Shown here one piece after another: positions 57,701 through 64,000 of a DNA stretch of 64,000 nucleotides; the stretch's first letter is position 1, and the number at the start of each line of letters is the position of its first letter. The stretch is from Mansonella perstans (lineage: Eukaryota > Nematoda > Chromadorea > Rhabditida > Onchocercidae), in NCBI GenBank assembly GCA_037074765.1, contig JBAMDO010000207.1, positions 34,683 through 98,682 on the forward strand, written 5' to 3'. The notes under the pieces were generated by a model that saw nothing but the letters and a program-made list of their open reading frames with translations, was not told the origin of the DNA and ran no database searches. The translations under genes were made by a program, and so were the position numbers.

Positions 57701-60700
57701 TGTTGATAGCTGTACTTATTTGATTTCTTTTTAACATTAAAAGTACATTAATGTTTAATTTATTAGTGTTGAGGAAGAGTTAAAATTGAATTTAAACTTC
57801 ATTATTGATGAAAGTTTCATTTATTGCACTGACCGTTGTGGTTTGTTTTGAACTAAACTAATTTTTATATGATTTGATTTGATCTGTTTCGCCATTTTAA
57901 CATTCAAATCATATAATTAGTGCTGAGCAGAAATCGAAATTAAATCATTCTTTATCCATTAAGCTTTCCCAAGAATTTTCCATCCTCCCAGATTATCTTT
58001 AATTCGTTTAAACTTGCCGCGGTTTATCTCTGAGATTTTATCCGATGAGTTCATGCTTGAAATTTCCCGATGAATTGGAGCGATTAAAAGGGCATCTAAG
58101 CTTCTTTTCTTTTCTATTATTTTGCAAATGGCACATATCCTATTTTTTTTATTACATTTCTATTATTTCGCAAATGGCACATATAATCATTTGCTAAATT
58201 TATTTGAAATTTTAAAATTTCTACTACTCAATTTACTTCAATAAATAATTATTACTCATCTACGATTTTTTTTTGTATGTTATCTAAAGAAATATCAAAA
58301 TTAAAAATTTGATCAAATTGGTCGATTATTACCAATGCATAGTTACAGTAATAGAAAAAAGAAAGAGAAATTAATAATTTTCAAATTATCCTTACAGCAA
58401 TATTTTTCCATCAATGAATTTTATATAACATAAAATTTGCTATATTGTGAAAGATTGAACTTTTTTCGTTTAAATTTTCAACTGTTCATGAAAAAAATTA
58501 ATTCAAAAAGTTTTTTTTTTTACACGAAATTCTGTAAAATTGTAATAAATCAATTATCATGATTATTTTATCATCGTAAACAATTATTCATCACTATGCT
58601 TGTTGAAGGTTATTGTATTACAATTATCGTGGTTATTTTATTATCGTAATTAGACTATCATCGCTACACTTATTGAAAGTTATTGTATTGATTATTTTAC
58701 TATCATAAACAAATTATCATCACCAAGCTTTTGAAATTTATTGTATCAATTCTGAAAATTTTTTTTTTCAAAATTTTATTTGTTACAAAATTTATTATTT
58801 TTCTTTTTTACAGTATAATATATTTATGCAATTTTTGTCTTATCGTTTGAATAATTTTTTTTGTTTCAAACTTTAAACTTTTTTTTGAAATTTCTGGAAA
58901 AAATGCTGTCTAAAGTTTTCCATAAATTTATTTTAGTACATTCCGGTTGCAACCGGAAATTGCATCCATGTTGTAGTGAGAAAGAGAAGAAAAGCAAGCA
59001 AGTTATCGATTTAACGATTATTGATAAGCAATTGATATCCGTTTATCAGTACTGATGGACTTTTTTTTTTAAATTTGCATATTTTTTTCTCTTCAAACTT
59101 TAATCGGTCAATCATTCAGTTCAATTCAATCATTTATCGTCTATTCTCTCGTTTCTTCATCTCTCTTTCATCCTTTCCTTCTTTTCTTTTCCTTTCTCTC
59201 TCTCTTTCTATCGACAAACATTCTCATCTCATCATCATTAACAACATCCGATATTACGGTAGGAGAGAGGAAAAAAAGCGATGAAAAATGGTAGATGAAA
59301 TGTGAAGTTTTATTTCGTTTCTTTTCAAATAACAAAAAAAAAAAAAAAAAAAAAAAAACTTCATAAATAATTCTTGCAAAAGGGACCAGTTCTATGCAAA
59401 ACTCTTTCATTCGTTTTTTTTTTTCAATTATTTATATTCAGTAATTTAAATTTGTCAATTATTTATATTAGATAAACCAAAATTTAAAAAAAAAAAAGAA
59501 ATATAAAAGATTTAATGATCCATTATGCATTATTGTTTTTACGAAAAAAAATAATTCTTATTAATTTTGTTCACTTTAAAATTTCTCGCAGTTTTTTTTC
59601 CTCATCATTTCTTTTAAAATACATAATTAGATGAAACTAATTGAACAGCAAAATGAATTGACAATCCGAATAAATTGCTATATTTACTTTCCTGCTCATA
59701 ATTTAGCCAAAAAATTATAATATCGCAATGCTAAATAGCCAGCTATTATTGCTAGGGAGATTAATGAGAATTAAGTTAAACTGATAGGATTTCCCGGCGT
59801 ATATTTCATTCGAATTTCGGTTTCTACCATTGATGACATCCTGATAAAATATCAGACATTCACCGAAATCAATCAAAGTCTCTTATTATAGGATTAATCT
59901 ATTATGGATGCATATAAATTGTAAGGTAATAATATAATAATATTTTTTTTTTGGAAATGTTTTACGCCTATTAAATTTGATTTTTAAATTTGAATTTAAC
60001 ACTGTTTAAAATTTTGTAAAATTCACCTGTTTTTTCCATAAATTTTATTAAAAAATTATTCCATGTAAAATATGATGTGTTTATTTGATCTATCTGATAA
60101 GTTATTAAACACATTATTTGCGGATTAGCAAAAATTACTGGAAAAAGATAGCCGATGGCAGGATTGCCATGATTGTTATTACTGATAAGGATGTGAAAAT
60201 GAATTACTTTGTACAACTATAATCTAACAATTATCTTTATTTCCTGATTTGATTTTAAGATTGCAATCCAAAATGTTTTCTTCCGTTTCTTTTTTAGAGG
60301 CATTATATTCGAAATGATAAAAATTTAAATTGTTATCTCAAAGATTAAAATTGCCATCGTAACAAATGGACATTTTAGAAATTTTTAATTTGCTTAATAT
60401 CGTAAAATTTATTGCAAAAATTTTTGATATATTTCATAATGCTTAAAAAATGGACTTGTCCAAATTATCATTATTATTATTATTAGCAGTAAAAATTGAT
60501 TAGCTACCATTGCGATAATTTTTACAAATTTAAATAGTTGAACAAAAATTTAAAAAAAAAAAGATTAATTAATATTCCATTCATTTTAATGTTAGATGTA
60601 AAAGTTTGATATTATTTATTATTTAATTTCTTTTCTTGTTACTTTTTTCTGGAATTTTTCGATTTCATTTTTTCGATTAAAAATAATTTTTTATTGGTGT

Positions 60701-63469
60701 ACAGCCAAATTTTTTCCTAGAAAAAAGAGTTCTAATGAATAATTATAGTTTGAATGTATATTCAGCAATATATATATATACATGTAGTTGTAGGCTTAAA
60801 ATTGTAGCTTAAGTTAAAAATGGATTTTTGTGAAATTCTCCAAATAATCTACTTTTGTCATCCAAATAACTGTAGAAATTAATTAAAGCAAAATTTGCTT
60901 GACAAGTTCTTCCGGTTCCCTTATATATATATATAGATATGTGAGGGTCGTACGTCCAATATTCTTTTTATTTTATAAATGAATCAGTAAAGAAGAAGGA
61001 TGAAAAATATAAGGCGAAAAAGTTTACTTTTAGTATCTTTCAAAAGTTATCTCAGAGAATTTTTCTAAGATCAACGGATTAGAATGGTATGTGGAATAAA
61101 AATTGTTGGATACGGAGGAAAGGAGAAAGTATTAAAACAAAAAAAAAGAAGGTTCCATAGGAAATACCTAAGCCGGAATGGAATAGCTAATCAATGGGTT
61201 ATACTGAGGCAGATGTATTTTGAACATTATTATAGTGGCGTTATCTTTGAGGAAAAAAAAAAACTCTATCTATTCCGCACACCTGTTATTGCAAAATGAT
61301 AGAAAGATTAAGATAACAAGAAAGGAGAGAGAAAGAGAAAAAAAAAAGAGAGTGGGATAAAGGTAGCAAATATATCACGATAATTTACTATCAATATCTC
61401 ATCTGTTGTTTTTTTTTAAAAATATCTTACCTATAATAAATTTTTCCCTCAAAAAAAAAAAGCGAAAATTTTATAAAAAAATAATAAAAGTTAAAAATAA
61501 ACAATAATTTGAATAAAATTTTAAACAATTTCATCAAATTTTTAAATTTTAATAAATTAATTAATAAATATGCAATATTTCCACTGAACTATATATTTAC
61601 TTATATTTATATTATCAAATGAATTTTTTTTTTCTTTTTAATTTAAAATTTTAAATTATTATTATTTTCATAATTTTGTAACATATTATTCTATTATTCA
61701 GGATACGGTATATTATGTCATGAAATTTTTATCATTCAAAGAAAGTATTTCAATTCCTGTTTTATTTATTAAAATTTTAACTCACTATATCGCATTATCA
61801 CTTCATTTTTCCCTCATATTTTGTTCAACTTATATTCAAATTCTCGGAGGTCAAAGGTCAATCGATCTTTACTCTTTTAGGTCATTTATAATTCTTCTTC
61901 CCATTCAAATTTTTTTTCCCATTTTAATTTTCTACTATTTTGGTATTATCGCAGATTTATTTTCATTTCTAAATCTTTTTTTTGTTTCCTTTTTTTCGTC
62001 TGGTCGAAATAATAGCAAGAAGTACGGTAGTTATTGTCTGCTTTCATGTATTATACACGTCTGGAATAATTTTTAGATCCAAAAAGGAAGTTGAATGAAT
62101 ATATACATGTGTGTGTGTGTGTGTATCTGTCTGTCTACCTATGCATTAGTGATGAATCGATATATCATTTATTCTTCCTGAATTGTATATTTCTTTTTTT
62201 TTTTTCCATTTAATCATAATATTTCAATAAAAATAATTTATTTGCTCTTTTAACCAATTAATTGCTCATATAAATAGATTAATTAAAATGATTGGTTGAT
62301 TGATGAACAGATTGATTAATTGAATAATTAAACAAGAAATGAATGAAATTTTGTTTAATTTTCTCTTTCTCCCTCTCTCTTTCTTCGAATTTGTCACAGA
62401 AAAATTTGAATGGAATATTTTTAATTTTTTTTTTGGTTAAAAAAGATCCGTCAAATACTATTGTGCTACTTTCGTTTTTTTTTTTTTTTTTTTTTTTGCA
62501 GTTTTAAATTTAATTTCACGGTATTTTTCTTGATTTTAAATTTTTAAAATGAATAATATAGAAAAACTTGCTCTATCTGTCTTTTTCCCATTCCTATTAT
62601 TGCACTTCTTATAGTTACCGTAATACTTTTGTCTGATTTCACTATGGAAAAGAAAAGAGCAAGTAAATACTATTATTAGTATATTAAATCCATTTTTTTT
62701 TTCTAAATTTTATTCAATTCATTTTAATTCATTTTTCTTCTTGAATTTTCGAAATTTTCAAAATTTTAAAATATTAAGTATAATTTTTGTTGAAAAATAT
62801 AACATAATAAGTTACTCAGAATGATTGAATATTGTCATTTTTTAAAGTTATAAAAAACTAAAACTAAATTTTTTTTTTAAAAATTCCGCACTTGTTAGAA
62901 CTCATAGTTAATTGATTTGATCGAAACCAAATCATAGTTGATAATGATGTATAAATGAGTTAGGTCTGAACAAACAAATTCCTTAATAAGTTAAATGTTT
63001 CATGATCTGATAGATTAAAATCAATTTTACAAATATATTTTAATCAGTAAATTTTATATCCCATTAATTCTGCTTTATGAAAAAGAAAGTGATTAAATTG
63101 AATTTTAATTTAGAAAAAGAAAAAAGAACAATATGCTTTACATATAGAGATAATTAGAATGAACAAATCATATAATTCTTTTCTGTTATTAATAAATTAA
63201 AAAATTTTTTTAATAATCTTTCAATCAAAAAAGGAAAAAAATTATTTTTTTTAGGATGAAATTTATCGATTGAAAATTTTATAGTTATTTTAATTTCAGG
63301 TGAAAATATGGTTCCAGAATCGTCGTTCAAAACATAAAAAGATGTCCAAAAATGGATTCAGCAATGATCGGCAAGGAACAGATGATGAGGAGGGTGAAGA
63401 AGAGGAAAGTAGTTCAGTTGATGGTACAATAGCTTCACCTGCTCAACAACAACAACATCAACAACATCA

Positions 63470-63504
<35 letters not shown>

Positions 63505-63788
63505 AACAGCAACAACAGGGTACTACATCACCGTTATTAGAAGGTGGCTGGGCACCACCATTACATCTTGGAACACATCCTGGTTCGACTGGTGGTCCTT
63601 TATCACATATGTCATCAGCAGCATCACTGCATCATTTACCACATCAACAACTTTCCACTCAGTTACCTCCTTTCGAAAAATACTGCGAACAGGTTGACGT
63701 GAAACCTTACGTTTATGATCCAATGACGAGTTATCAATGGCAACAACCTAACAGTTATATGCCGCCGAATTATTACAGTAGCATATGA
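54784..63788 (+). CDS. ceh-43: Distal-less/Dlx homeobox transcription factor (ceh-43 orthologue), 3 coding exons, 455 aa
   Basis: Exons 54784-55465, 56976-57172 and 63300-63788 join in phase (1368 nt). The homeodomain ([18 protein letters not shown] ... [19 protein letters not shown] / [14 protein letters not shown]) is of Distal-less type, with Gln50 and Asn51, and an intron between residues 44 and 45. Distal-less proteins are DNA-binding activators or repressors; C. elegans ceh-43 acts in anterior epidermis and neurons. The N-terminal 230 residues are low-complexity: Ser runs, a Gln/Pro block ([12 protein letters not shown]) and Ala runs (AVAVAAAA). The C-terminal exon has an acidic stretch, a long Gln tract (63444-63518) and the motif [11 protein letters not shown] at the end. 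The start is the first ATG of the open frame; frame-extending codons before it lack an ATG. Exon 2 has two in-frame acceptors six bases apart (56975, 56981). The gene follows a 21-kb empty flank. Confidence 0.95.
57173..63299 (+). other. 6.1-kb intron splitting the homeobox
   Basis: GTAAGT donor and TTTCAG acceptor. The content is AT-rich with long poly(A)/poly(T) runs (23-24 A at 59334-59357, 23-24 T near 62477-62500), pyrimidine tracts and a (TG)n run at 62109. Open stretches at 61084-61299 and 61720-62076 are low-complexity and are not called as genes. Slightly higher-GC patches near 57960-58090 and 59750-59890 may be regulatory, without direct evidence. Confidence 0.7.
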
Positions 63789-63881
63789 AAATAATTTACT
63801 CTTTTATTACTGTAATTTCGGTAAATAATTAGTGTTTTGTGTACAAAAATTTTATAATTACAATGAACTTGGAAACCAATC

Positions 63882-63887
63882 AATAAA
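63882..63887 (+). terminator. poly(A) signal AATAAA for the Distal-less homologue
   Basis: AATAAA 94 bases after the stop codon, followed by T-rich sequence; typical nematode 3' end. Confidence 0.7.
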
Positions 63888-64000
63888 TATTTTTTTGCTA
63901 TTATATGTGGTGAATTTGAATTTAGCTAATTGATTTGGAAGAAAAAATTTGACAAAATTAAGTTAAATTAATAAATCAAATATAATTTCAATCATTTTTT

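Noticed and set aside
59168..59410. 80-codon minus-strand open frame in the homeobox intron
   Set aside because: Built from a long poly(A)/poly(T) run and CT-rich repeats.
61084..61299. 71-codon open frame in intron 2 of the Distal-less gene
   Set aside because: Purine-rich, no recognisable domain or splice signals; intronic position without support.
1..64000. tRNA, rRNA, CRISPR arrays, bacterial-style operons
   Set aside because: No T-loop-like GGTTCRANYC boxes with matching acceptor stems, no spaced direct-repeat arrays and no prokaryotic gene layout were seen by eye.

Overview
The window looks like nuclear DNA of a nematode, most likely a parasitic clade III (spirurid/filarial-like) species; this is inferred from gene content and style, not from a search. 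The DNA is very AT-rich, full of homopolymers and microsatellites. Genes are split into many short exons with nematode TTTCAG acceptors. The recognisable genes are a nematode astacin/EGF/CUB protein, a Distal-less (ceh-43-type) homeobox gene and an IL-17-like cytokine, and there is a BEL/Pao LTR element of a type common in such worms. Exon structures below were assembled by eye from reading frame, splice signals and matching phases.

Left end (1-17 kb): the first coding exon of an oxysterol-binding protein starts on the minus strand and leaves the window at base 1. A 10-exon SLC17-type major facilitator gene (501 aa) lies on the plus strand at 9285-16737. Its promoter, 25-nt first coding exon and start of intron 1 are present a second time, inverted, at 880-1626 beside the oxysterol-binding-protein gene. 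About 7.1 kb of non-coding DNA separates the two arms; it holds a probable TA-flanked MITE, several minisatellites and two islands of unusual composition. Intron 9 of the SLC17 gene carries a 3.48-kb BEL/Pao retrotransposon in antisense orientation, with nearly identical 570-bp LTRs and a CTTGT target duplication. It is internally deleted: gag is fused to reverse transcriptase, integrase is absent and only the tail of an envelope-like ORF remains.

Middle (17-34 kb): a minus-strand secreted IL-17-like cytokine gene (18113-20527, first exon not found) is followed by 6 kb of mostly empty DNA with a relic SLC17-like exon. Then comes a plus-strand astacin-like/EGF/CUB gene (26617-33352, 5' end not found). 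Its metalloprotease domain keeps the flanks but lacks the HExxHxxGxxH zinc site, and it ends in a hydrophobic tail.

Right half (34-64 kb): 21 kb of apparently gene-free, microsatellite-rich DNA leads to the Distal-less homologue (54784-63788, 3 coding exons, homeodomain split between residues 44 and 45, 6.1-kb second intron). Such an empty flank and long intron are usual for a developmental transcription factor. No tRNA, rRNA or CRISPR was seen. The genes do not form one pathway; they are independent eukaryotic transcription units.
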